In this document: one piece after another, positions 1 to 5,512 of the stretch | How positions within the stretch are numbered: position 1 is the stretch's first letter | Layout of the letters: every line of letters starts with the position of its first letter | Assembly: GCA_027055635.1 (NCBI GenBank) | Contig: JALUMZ010000215.1 | Location: 1 to 8,013, forward strand | Direction: 5' to 3' | Origin: Campylobacteraceae bacterium | Lineage (GTDB): Bacteria; Campylobacterota; Campylobacteria; Campylobacterales; Sulfurospirillaceae | Length of the DNA stretch: 8,013 nt | Position numbers and translations under genes: made by a program | The notes under the pieces: generated by a model | Seen by the model: only the letters and a program-made list of their open reading frames with translations | The model's database searches: none | What the model was told of the DNA's origin: nothing

Positions 1-188
1 AGTTTTATCAACTCATTATCTAAAAGTGATTTTTTATTTTCAAAAGACTTAAGGAGATCATTTTTTATCTTTGTTCGCTCAAAAACTAGCTCATGATTTG
101 CTTTTTTTATATCTTCTATATCTTTTTGTGTCAAGCCGATTAAGCTCTCTACATCCTCGATAGAGCTCTTAAGATAGTGTAGTAACAT
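1..188 (-). CDS. flgN: FlgN-like flagellar export chaperone, N-terminal part (runs off left edge)
   Basis: This is an open frame of 62 codons from an ATG at 188 that continues past the left edge, so the 3' end is missing. The visible protein starts MLLHYLKSSIEDVESLIG and is a hydrophilic, heptad-like helix rich in Lys, Glu and Asp, with no signal peptide or membrane segment. That fits the long helical hairpin of FlgN, the cytoplasmic chaperone that delivers hook-filament junction proteins FlgK and FlgL to the flagellar export gate. Sequence alone would not identify it, because FlgN is poorly conserved. The call rests mainly on position: in Campylobacter a FlgN-like gene sits between flgM and flgK. 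It starts 23 bases after the flgM stop, with a good Shine-Dalgarno AAGGGAA six bases before the ATG. flgK would be expected next, outside the window. Confidence 0.7.
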   Translation of the reverse strand, partial: MLLHYLKSSIEDVESLIGLTQKDIEDIKKANHELVFERTKIKNDLLKSFENKKSLLDNELIK

Positions 189-192
189 TTTG

Positions 193-211
193 TTCCCTTT
201 TTCTGCAAGGG
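193..211 (-). promoter_or_regulatory. Ribosome-binding site of flgN inside a small hairpin
   Basis: Reading the minus strand, the flgM stop codon (214-212) is followed at once by CCCTT (211-207), a seven-base loop, and AAGGG (199-195). AAGGG is also the Shine-Dalgarno of flgN. The five-base stem would hide that site when free. A ribosome ending translation of flgM would open it, which suggests translational coupling. The pairing is seen directly; the regulatory role is inferred, and the stem is short and weak. Confidence 0.35.
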
Positions 212-409
212 TTAGATAAGTTCGTCCAAAATAGATTGAGCGGTTTCTTTGATATTTAACTTATAAGTACCACTCTTTAATTGCTCTTTTATAGTCTCAA
301 CTTTATCTAACTCTTTACTTTTTTTAACAGGCTCTATGCCTTTTTTCTCTTTGGCATCTTGCATATTTTGTAAGTATGCCGAGCTTCTTGCTCCAACATT
401 TGAAACCAT
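212..409 (-). CDS. flgM: Anti-sigma-28 factor FlgM
   Basis: This is a small hydrophilic protein of 65 residues (MVSNVGARSSAYLQ...), or 76 residues if the in-frame ATG at 442 is used. FlgM binds sigma-28 (FliA) in the cytoplasm and holds back late flagellar genes until the hook-basal body is finished, after which FlgM is exported. The C-terminal part, with KVETIKEQLKSGTYKLNIKE and then A-x-x-I-L-D-E-L, matches the family's sigma-binding pattern (V-x-x-L-K-x-x-I-x-x-G-x-Y-x-I, then A-x-x-L-x-D-x-L). The start at 409 is preferred because AAAGG lies about eight bases upstream and MVSNVG resembles other FlgM starts; the 442 start has only a weak AAGAA upstream. A sigma-28 promoter lies directly upstream and flgJ ends 42 bases before 442. 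The upstream flgI-flgJ transcript would also read through it. Confidence 0.85.
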   Translation of the reverse strand: MVSNVGARSSAYLQNMQDAKEKKGIEPVKKSKELDKVETIKEQLKSGTYKLNIKETAQSILDELI

Positions 410-460
410 TTCATAGCCTTTATAATTGCTTAAGATAAGCATTTTTTATTCTTACAAACT

Positions 461-487
461 ACATCGACAAAAAATGGTAAAACTTTA
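461..487 (-). promoter_or_regulatory. Sigma-28 (FliA) promoter upstream of flgM
   Basis: On the minus strand TAAAGTTT (487-480), an 11-base spacer, and GTCGATGT (468-461) match the flagellar sigma-28 consensus TAAAGTTT-N11-GCCGATAA, with all eight bases of the -35 box and five of eight of the -10 box, including the CGAT core. The -35 box overlaps the flgJ stop codon. Transcription would start near 454, leaving about 45 bases before the preferred flgM start at 409. The promoter would give FlgM expression under the sigma factor it inhibits, as reported for flgM in other flagellated bacteria. Confidence 0.75.
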
Positions 488-778
488 ACCTCTGTCTTTT
501 AAAAAATCAAACAGCATTTGACTAAATCCAAATTTTCCACCCATTGCATTGCTTATAGCATCATTGTACATGGAGTTATATATCTTGTCTCCTGCATCTT
601 TTTGAAAAAGAGTGTTTTCATTTTTCAATGAAACATCTAGTATTTTTTTGATAAAAAATGCTTCAAATTTGTCTGTTGTCTCTTTTAATTTTGTATCATT
701 TGCATTGCTTAAATTTGATGGCACTTTCATACTATTTGCATAAGAGAGTGCTATTTGGTTATCTATACTACTTGTCAT
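485..778 (-). CDS. flgJ: Flagellar rod-binding protein FlgJ (single-domain form)
   Basis: The product is a 97-residue protein matching the N-terminal rod-binding domain of FlgJ, the cap on which the flagellar rod assembles in the periplasm. The segment LKETTDKFEAFFIKKILD (about residues 31-48) and the later KIYNSMYNDAISNAMGG (about 65-81) correspond to the conserved FEALFxxxML and YxxMxxxxLA-type motifs of this domain. There is no C-terminal muramidase domain as in enterobacterial FlgJ, so a separate enzyme must open the cell wall; single-domain FlgJ proteins are usual in this phylum. The ATG at 778 overlaps the flgI stop by one base (TAATG), and GGAG (790-787) lies eight bases upstream within flgI, so translation is probably coupled to flgI. 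There is no signal peptide, as expected for a substrate of the flagellar export apparatus. Confidence 0.88.
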   Translation of the reverse strand: MTSSIDNQIALSYANSMKVPSNLSNANDTKLKETTDKFEAFFIKKILDVSLKNENTLFQKDAGDKIYNSMYNDAISNAMGGKFGFSQMLFDFLKDRG

Positions 779-1836
779 TAAATTATCTCCAATTTTGCAT
801 TTATTGCACCTGCTCTTTTGATATTCTCTATAATAGAGATTATATCCTTGGGTTTTGCTCCTAGTTTATGTAGAGCTCTTGTGATATTTGCTACCGTTAT
901 CTCATTATTATCCATATTTAGTTGATTTTTATTTACCGCTATATTTACACCATCACCCATATTTACCTCTGTTTTGTCACTAGAGATAGTTTTTCTTGGT
1001 TCAATCTTGATAGTTATATCGCCATGGGTAATCACAACAGGGCTTACATGTATATTTATACCGCTCACAACTGTCCCTGTTCTCTCATCAATCACTATTT
1101 TCTCCTCTTTTTTATAATCCACACTTATATTTTGTACTTTTGCTAAAAATTCAACCATTGACATATCTTGGACTTTTTGAAGCTTTATTGTTCTTGGGTC
1201 TAAGGCTATTGCAACTTTTGCATCAAAAAAAGAGTTTAATGCTTTTTGTATATTTATGGCTGTATTAAAATCTGATCTCTTTAAACTCAGATTTGCAAAT
1301 TTTTGATTATAAATATCATATGCAACATCTCTCTCAACCAATGCTCCATCAAATATACTTCCATTTGTGGAGTGATTTAGCTGTCCACCACCTTTTCCAT
1401 TCATCCCACCAATAGTGATAGAGCCTTGAGATAGCGCATATATCTTGCCATCCACTCCTTTTAAGGCCGTCATAAGAAGAGTACCGCCCTCTAGTGACTT
1501 TGCATCTCCAATAGAAGATATGACAACATCGAGTTTATCTCCTTGTCTAGCAAATGGAGGAAGTGTCGCTGTTACTATAACTGCTGCTATATTTTTTGAT
1601 TTTATGTCTGCTGGTTTTATCTTTACATTAACAGTTTGTAGCAGATTTGACAAAGATTGCAAAGTAAACTTTGATGAAGAACCATCTCCTGTGCCATTCA
1701 GACCGACAACTAAGCCATATCCTATGAGTTTATTATCTCTAACACCTATGATATTGGCTATATCTTTAATCTTTTCAGCTTGAAGATAAGATACATTTAG
1801 GAGCAGTAAAATAGATACGATGATTAGTTTCATCAT
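778..1836 (-). CDS. flgI: Flagellar P-ring protein FlgI
   Basis: The product has 352 residues, close to the usual 345-370 for FlgI, which forms the peptidoglycan-associated P-ring around the flagellar rod. An N-terminal Sec signal peptide is clear: MMK, a hydrophobic run of about 13 residues, then a likely cut after LQA (residues 18-20). The mature protein opens EKIKDIANIIGVRDNKLIGY, followed by GLVVGLNGTGD, the hallmark start of FlgI. The C-terminal part has the family pattern NNEITVANITRALHKLGAKP followed by the conserved ending around residues 330-352. Two ATG codons stand in tandem (1836 and 1833); the AAAAGGA site is very close to the first, so the second has the better spacing. It is the first gene of the flgI-flgJ-flgM-flgN run and has a sigma-54 promoter directly upstream. 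Confidence 0.97.
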   Translation of the reverse strand: MMKLIIVSILLLLNVSYLQAEKIKDIANIIGVRDNKLIGYGLVVGLNGTGDGSSSKFTLQSLSNLLQTVNVKIKPADIKSKNIAAVIVTATLPPFARQGDKLDVVISSIGDAKSLEGGTLLMTALKGVDGKIYALSQGSITIGGMNGKGGGQLNHSTNGSIFDGALVERDVAYDIYNQKFANLSLKRSDFNTAINIQKALNSFFDAKVAIALDPRTIKLQKVQDMSMVEFLAKVQNISVDYKKEEKIVIDERTGTVVSGINIHVSPVVITHGDITIKIEPRKTISSDKTEVNMGDGVNIAVNKNQLNMDNNEITVANITRALHKLGAKPKDIISIIENIKRAGAINAKLEII

Positions 1837-1853
1837 TTTCCTTTTATATGTAT

Positions 1854-1859
1854 TATGAT
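1854..1859 (+). promoter_or_regulatory. Possible housekeeping -10 box for the AEC transporter gene
   Basis: TATGAT matches the sigma-70 -10 consensus TATAAT at five of six positions, with a T-rich stretch upstream and no recognisable -35 box. That is a common layout in Campylobacterota housekeeping promoters. It would start transcription near 1866, about 35 bases before the transporter ATG at 1901. In such AT-rich DNA a match like this can arise by chance, so the call is weak. It coincides with the predicted transcription start of the opposing flgI promoter. Confidence 0.3.
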
Positions 1860-1868
1860 ACTATACAA

Positions 1869-1885
1869 AGCAATTTATGTTCCAA
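1869..1885 (-). promoter_or_regulatory. Sigma-54 (RpoN) promoter of the flgI operon
   Basis: On the minus strand the 17-base stretch TTGGAACATAAATTGCT has the invariant GG and GC exactly ten bases apart and matches YTGGCACR-N4-TTGCW at all defined positions but one (A for C after GG). With GC at -13/-12, transcription would start near 1858, giving a leader of about 22-25 bases before the flgI start and its AAAAGGA ribosome site. Rod and ring genes under RpoN are established for flagellated Campylobacterota, where the activator is FlgR, so the context strongly supports the match. Confidence 0.8.
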
Positions 1886-1900
1886 AGGCTGATAATTTTT

Positions 1901-2800
1901 ATGGATAATTTGATTTCTATCATTTCAATATATATATTTGTTTTTATTGGTTACACGGCAAAATATATTTTAAAAGAAGAGCTTAATGAAAAAGGCATAG
2001 TTAAGCTAAATGTCTATTTCTTACTACCCATATTGGCATTTTGGGGTCTCTTGACACAAAAGATTGATATTGGGACATTTAAAATTCCACTTCTATATCT
2101 AGTTATTTGTCTCATTGCTTTGACACTAACCACACTTATAGCAAAAAGAGTTTTTAGTGATCCCAAAGATGTATCTATCGTCTCTATGGCAAGTGTCACA
2201 GGTATCACCGGCAGTATCGGTATTCCACTCGGAATTACTCTTTTTTCAAATTCATCTGTCATATACACTAGCCTTATAAATACAACAAGCATGGTATTTG
2301 TATATACAATCGGTGTTTATATATACTCAAGAGGCAGATACAGTATAAAAAAATCTTTCATAAATGTTTTTAAAATGCCCATTGTCTGGGCTTCTATTGT
2401 TGCTATTTTATTTAATACTTTAGACATAACCATAAACATGTCTTTGTTTAAAACCCTTGAAATGGGAGCTTATGGAGCAATTGTCATACAACTTATAATC
2501 TTTGGGGTATTTTTAAAAGAGACAAAGATAAGAGAAGTAGATATGAAACTTCTAGGCAGCGTGTTATCTCTAAAATTTTTATTAGTACCTTTAATTTCTC
2601 TGTGTGTCCTATACTTTTTTCACCTAAAGGGTGTAGAATTAAACTCCCTATTACTAGAACTAATAGTACCCTTGGCAATTACCAACATAAGCTTGTCAAG
2701 TATATTTGACTGCAAACCAAAGATAGTTACATCTTTGGTTTTTATATCTTCATTTGTTTTTATACCATACTTATTGATATTTTTATATATCTACAAATAA
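1901..2800 (+). CDS. AEC-family membrane transporter (auxin efflux carrier/malate permease type)
   Basis: The product has 299 residues from ATG 1901, or 307 from an in-frame ATG at 1877. It is very hydrophobic, with about ten predicted membrane segments in two groups of five around a short polar stretch (YSRGRYSIKKS), the layout of the AEC family. The segment SVTGITGSIGIPLGITLFS in the first half matches the glycine/proline-rich crossover motif (N/T-x-G-x-x-G-x-P-L) of these carriers. Family members move small organic anions such as malate, but the substrate cannot be read here and auxin should not be assumed. Start 1901 (MDNLISIISIYIFVFIGY) fits the family's usual N-terminus and leaves the opposing sigma-54 element outside the coding region; AAAGG lies 12 bases upstream, rather far. 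It is the only rightward gene, lies between unrelated operons, and its last 18 bases overlap the end of phoR. Confidence 0.85.
   Translation: MDNLISIISIYIFVFIGYTAKYILKEELNEKGIVKLNVYFLLPILAFWGLLTQKIDIGTFKIPLLYLVICLIALTLTTLIAKRVFSDPKDVSIVSMASVTGITGSIGIPLGITLFSNSSVIYTSLINTTSMVFVYTIGVYIYSRGRYSIKKSFINVFKMPIVWASIVAILFNTLDITINMSLFKTLEMGAYGAIVIQLIIFGVFLKETKIREVDMKLLGSVLSLKFLLVPLISLCVLYFFHLKGVELNSLLLELIVPLAITNISLSSIFDCKPKIVTSLVFISSFVFIPYLLIFLYIYK
2714..2743 (+). terminator. Terminator-like hairpin inside the 3' end of the AEC gene
   Basis: AAACCAAAGAT (2714-2724) and ATCTTTGGTTT (2731-2741) form a perfect 11-base stem with a six-base loop, and the plus strand continues with a run of five T (2739-2743). 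This looks like an intrinsic terminator, but on the plus strand it lies 57 bases before the transporter stop codon. On the minus strand it lies about 40 bases past the phoR stop, where it could end the pst-pho transcript, although the T-run there is only three long. The stem is AT-rich and its activity is unproven. Confidence 0.4.
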
Positions 2801-4171
2801 ATTTTTTACACTAAAAGAGAAGGTTGAACCTGCGCCGGGCTCACTCTCTACATGTAGAGTAGTATTATGAAATTTCAAGATATATTTCACCAAGTATAGC
2901 CCTACTCCTATGGAGTTATCCCAACTGAGTTTTTCTACTCTGAAAAATCTTTTAGTTAAATTTTGTATATCCTCTTCGTTAACACCTATACCTTTGTCTT
3001 TAACTTTTAAAGTATCATCTTTTAACACTACCAATATATCATCTTCAGAATATTTCAAAGCATTTTCTATTAAATTTATCAAAAGATTTTCAAACATAAC
3101 TGCATCTGCTTTAATTTTTACACTTTTAACATCAACTATGATATTTCTGTCTTTATATTTTTGCAAAAGTATATCTTTTGCATCATTTACAACACTTGCC
3201 AAATCAAAAACAGAGAAATTAGGCACAAACGAGTCATTTTCCAATTTTATAGCCATAGAGAGCCTATCTATCATATATGAAATTTTCTTGGCGTTTTTCA
3301 TCACTTTATCTAAAAATTTATCTTTTATATCTTTGCTTAGTTTTTCATCTTCTCTCACACTCTGAGTATATCCCATGATGGCTGTAATCGGATTTTTAAA
3401 CTCATGACTGATAGCGGAGATGATATCACTTTGCTGTTTGTTTAGCTCTTTTAATTTTCGAGTAAATTTGCTCTTTTGCTGCTCTCTTTTCTTTAATTTT
3501 TTTGATACTAAATTTATCTTCTTGCTTATAGTATTAAACTCTAAACAACACTTTGCATTATCAAATATCATGTTATATTTTTTATCTATTATTCCTGTTA
3601 AGCCTTCATTTATATCGTCTAAATCATCAGCCACTTTTCTGCTTATCTTCAAAGCTATCCAAAAAGCAATCAACATGGCAAACGAAAACATCATAATAGC
3701 ATAAATCCAAAATTTTAAAAATTTTTCTTTTATGCTTTTTAGAGGATAAGCCATCCTGATATAGAACTCTTTACCTTTTTTTGCAACATAGAGTAGATCC
3801 TTATCAAGAGTATTTGAGTGTCTTATACTTGAAGCAAATATTTGATGGGTTGAGACTTTTATTTCAGGTCTATTGATATGGTTATCCATACCCTTTTCAT
3901 CTCTATTGCTTTCATGCTTTACTGTACCATTAAAATCTATGATGGTGATTCTGATATTTGTATTTTGATGGATTTTTTTAATCACAGAATTTATATTCGG
4001 AGTATATTTATAGGTGATTTCAAACTGTTTTATCATATTTTCAAGCATAGTTTTGTGATTTCTTATCTCTATCTTGCTAAGTAAATAGTATCCTGATATA
4101 GAGATTATAACGGCTGTTGTAAAAAACAGAAGAAAAAAATTACGAAAATACAATCGATTTAATTTTAACAA
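2783..4171 (-). CDS. phoR: Phosphate-sensing histidine kinase PhoR-like (PhosS-like)
   Basis: This is a 462-residue membrane sensor kinase. Membrane segments lie at about 11-33 and 154-176. Between them is a periplasmic domain of about 120 residues whose pattern RITIIDFNGTV...NRPEI...SNTLDKDLLYVA resembles the outer Cache-like sensor of Gram-positive PhoR kinases. After a HAMP-like linker and coiled coil (about 177-245) come the H-box with His256 (ISHEFKNPI), the N-box (about 362-375, NALKYS), G1 (DKGIGV, 392-397), an F-box (RFFRV) and G2 (GVGLYL, 422-427), so all catalytic motifs are intact. Only about 70 residues separate TM2 from the H-box, too few for the cytoplasmic PAS domain of E. coli PhoR. 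The start is TTG, within the last codons of phoB (7-base overlap), with AGGA (4183-4180) eight bases upstream. It is last in the pst operon and would phosphorylate PhoB when phosphate is low. Campylobacter jejuni PhosS is the likely counterpart. Confidence 0.9.
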   Translation of the reverse strand: MLKLNRLYFRNFFLLFFTTAVIISISGYYLLSKIEIRNHKTMLENMIKQFEITYKYTPNINSVIKKIHQNTNIRITIIDFNGTVKHESNRDEKGMDNHINRPEIKVSTHQIFASSIRHSNTLDKDLLYVAKKGKEFYIRMAYPLKSIKEKFLKFWIYAIMMFSFAMLIAFWIALKISRKVADDLDDINEGLTGIIDKKYNMIFDNAKCCLEFNTISKKINLVSKKLKKREQQKSKFTRKLKELNKQQSDIISAISHEFKNPITAIMGYTQSVREDEKLSKDIKDKFLDKVMKNAKKISYMIDRLSMAIKLENDSFVPNFSVFDLASVVNDAKDILLQKYKDRNIIVDVKSVKIKADAVMFENLLINLIENALKYSEDDILVVLKDDTLKVKDKGIGVNEEDIQNLTKRFFRVEKLSWDNSIGVGLYLVKYILKFHNTTLHVESEPGAGSTFSFSVKNLFVDI

Positions 4172-4836
4172 AATTTATATCCTACACCTCTTATAGAAGC
4201 AATATAGCTATCTTTTTGATTTAAATCAATTCTTTTTTTGAGTCTGTTTACAGTCACATTTACTGTCTTGTCTTTTTTAAAATCTTTGTCCCTCCAAACA
4301 TTTTCCAGCAAATCATCTCTGCTTAGAACTATATTTTTATGTTTCATAAAATATGCCAAAAGATTAAATTCTAATTTACTGAGTTTAATCTTTTGGTCAT
4401 TTAAAAAAGCCTCTCTTGTATCTAAATTTAACAAAATATCTCTACATGTAAGTTTTCCGCTTTTTGCTTCCTTGGTGCGTCTCAATATTGCTTTTATTCT
4501 AAGTAGAAGTTCACTGAAATTATAAGGTTTTGTTACATAATCATCCCCACCTCTTAAAAAACCCTCTTCTATATTTTTATCACTGTTTTTTGCACTCACA
4601 AATATAACTGGAGCATCATAACCTTTTTTTCTCATATCACCTATAAATTCACTCCCCTCGATGCCTGGTAAATTTCTATCGACTATAAGCAAATCAGGTT
4701 CTTCTTGTTCTAAAAAATCTTCAACTTTTTTTGTAGATAAGAAACCAACCACCTCATAACCCTCTTTGGTAAGCTGATATTCCAAAAGTTCAAGCAAATC
4801 TTCTTCATCTTCTATGATAACTATCAATGCACCCAC
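4165..4836 (-). CDS. phoB: Phosphate response regulator PhoB-like (PhosR-like), OmpR family
   Basis: The product has 223 residues, normal for the OmpR/PhoB family. The receiver domain (about 1-120) has the acidic pair Glu9/Asp10, phospho-acceptor Asp53 (LLIVDRNLPG), Ser81, and Lys103 followed by Pro, with Tyr100 as the aromatic switch residue. The C-terminal winged helix (about 127-223) has the recognition-helix segment TVNVTVNRLKKRI and the family ending IRGVGYKF. It is expected to bind Pho boxes and activate phosphate-starvation genes when phosphorylated by the adjoining kinase. The start is GTG at 4836, ten bases after the phoU stop; AAGG (4848-4845) overlapping that stop gives eight-base spacing. 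A later TTG at residue 4 is possible but would shorten the first beta strand. PhosR of Campylobacter jejuni is the likely counterpart. No Pho box is visible in the window; the operon promoter lies beyond the right edge. Confidence 0.93.
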   Translation of the reverse strand: MGALIVIIEDEEDLLELLEYQLTKEGYEVVGFLSTKKVEDFLEQEEPDLLIVDRNLPGIEGSEFIGDMRKKGYDAPVIFVSAKNSDKNIEEGFLRGGDDYVTKPYNFSELLLRIKAILRRTKEAKSGKLTCRDILLNLDTREAFLNDQKIKLSKLEFNLLAYFMKHKNIVLSRDDLLENVWRDKDFKKDKTVNVTVNRLKKRIDLNQKDSYIASIRGVGYKFC

Positions 4837-4846
4837 AATACAAACC

Positions 4847-5512
4847 TTAAAGCTTTAGTTTTCCGCCTTTTTGTGCATAAAATGAGAGTTTTACTATATT
4901 TAAACTCCTATCACTTATACGCTCTAGTTTTCTCATGCTCTTTAAAAAAATTACAAAATCTTTTGCCATCTCGGGAGTAAGACATATTTGCTGAATTATA
5001 TTATGTTCTAAAATTGAGTGGATATCATCACACTTCGACTCTTCAACATTTACAGCTCTATATAACTCTTCTAGCTTTACTTCAGAATTTGTTTTTATAG
5101 ATTCTATAGCTGAAGAGAGTGATTTTTTTGTGCTTGCCATATATGCAAAAGTATCATCTTTTAAACTGCTCAAATCAAACTCACCGCTTATTTGCATCTT
5201 TATACTTTTTGCACAACTTCTTATATAGTCACTAATTCTTGTCAATTCACTAGCAATCTTCAAGTGGGCAATTACCACTCTAAGGTCTCTTGCTTCGGGT
5301 GAAAAAAGTGCTAAAGTTTTTATGATTTCATTATCTATTTTACTATTTATTGAGTGAGCGTTTTTAAGCATGACTCTAGCATCATTTGCTTTTTGTATAT
5401 CTGAGTCTTCAAAAGCAAGCACAGTCAAATCGCAGGCTTCTAAAATCTTAGTTGCAAAATCTAAAACTCTATTTCTTGATTTATCTAGTATCTCTTTATA
5501 ATTCTTTAACAT
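4847..5512 (-). CDS. phoU: Phosphate signalling protein PhoU
   Basis: The product has 221 residues with two consecutive PhoU three-helix domains (about 10-100 and 120-210). Each has the E/D-x-x-x-D metal-binding signature: ELTRISD at 89-95 and KLERISD at 195-201. PhoU is a peripheral cytoplasmic protein that restrains the phosphate transporter and keeps the PhoR kinase silent when phosphate is ample. The ATG at 5512 overlaps the pstB stop by one base (TAATG), and GGGAG within pstB lies nine bases upstream, so translation is coupled. The position between pstB and phoB is the common arrangement. The usual length is 215-245 residues, so the protein is complete. Confidence 0.93.
   Translation of the reverse strand: MLKNYKEILDKSRNRVLDFATKILEACDLTVLAFEDSDIQKANDARVMLKNAHSINSKIDNEIIKTLALFSPEARDLRVVIAHLKIASELTRISDYIRSCAKSIKMQISGEFDLSSLKDDTFAYMASTKKSLSSAIESIKTNSEVKLEELYRAVNVEESKCDDIHSILEHNIIQQICLTPEMAKDFVIFLKSMRKLERISDRSLNIVKLSFYAQKGGKLKL

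Noticed and set aside
410..442. Upstream ATG at 442 as the flgM start
   Set aside because: It is possible but less likely: the ribosome site there is weak and it lies only about 12 bases from the predicted sigma-28 start, while the ATG at 409 has AAAGG and a family-like N-terminus.
485..778. FlgJ as a truncated gene because the muramidase domain is missing
   Set aside because: Single-domain FlgJ is normal in Campylobacterota. The gene is bounded by a proper stop and the next gene's promoter, and no remnant of a muramidase follows.
1877..1900. Upstream ATG at 1877 as the transporter start
   Set aside because: The added residues (MFQRLIIF) have no counterpart in the usual AEC N-terminus, the codons overlap the sigma-54 promoter, and there is no good ribosome site.
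2846..2859. Perfect 14-base palindrome CTCTACATGTAGAG within phoR
   Set aside because: A 14-base palindrome is expected by chance roughly once in a window or two of this size. It lies inside conserved kinase coding sequence and has no matching copy at a promoter.
2910..3365. Rightward open frame of about 151 codons opposite phoR
   Set aside because: It lies fully antisense to the conserved kinase core. Its Ser/Leu/Phe-rich translation is what the reverse of an AT-rich gene gives, and it has no recognisable domain.
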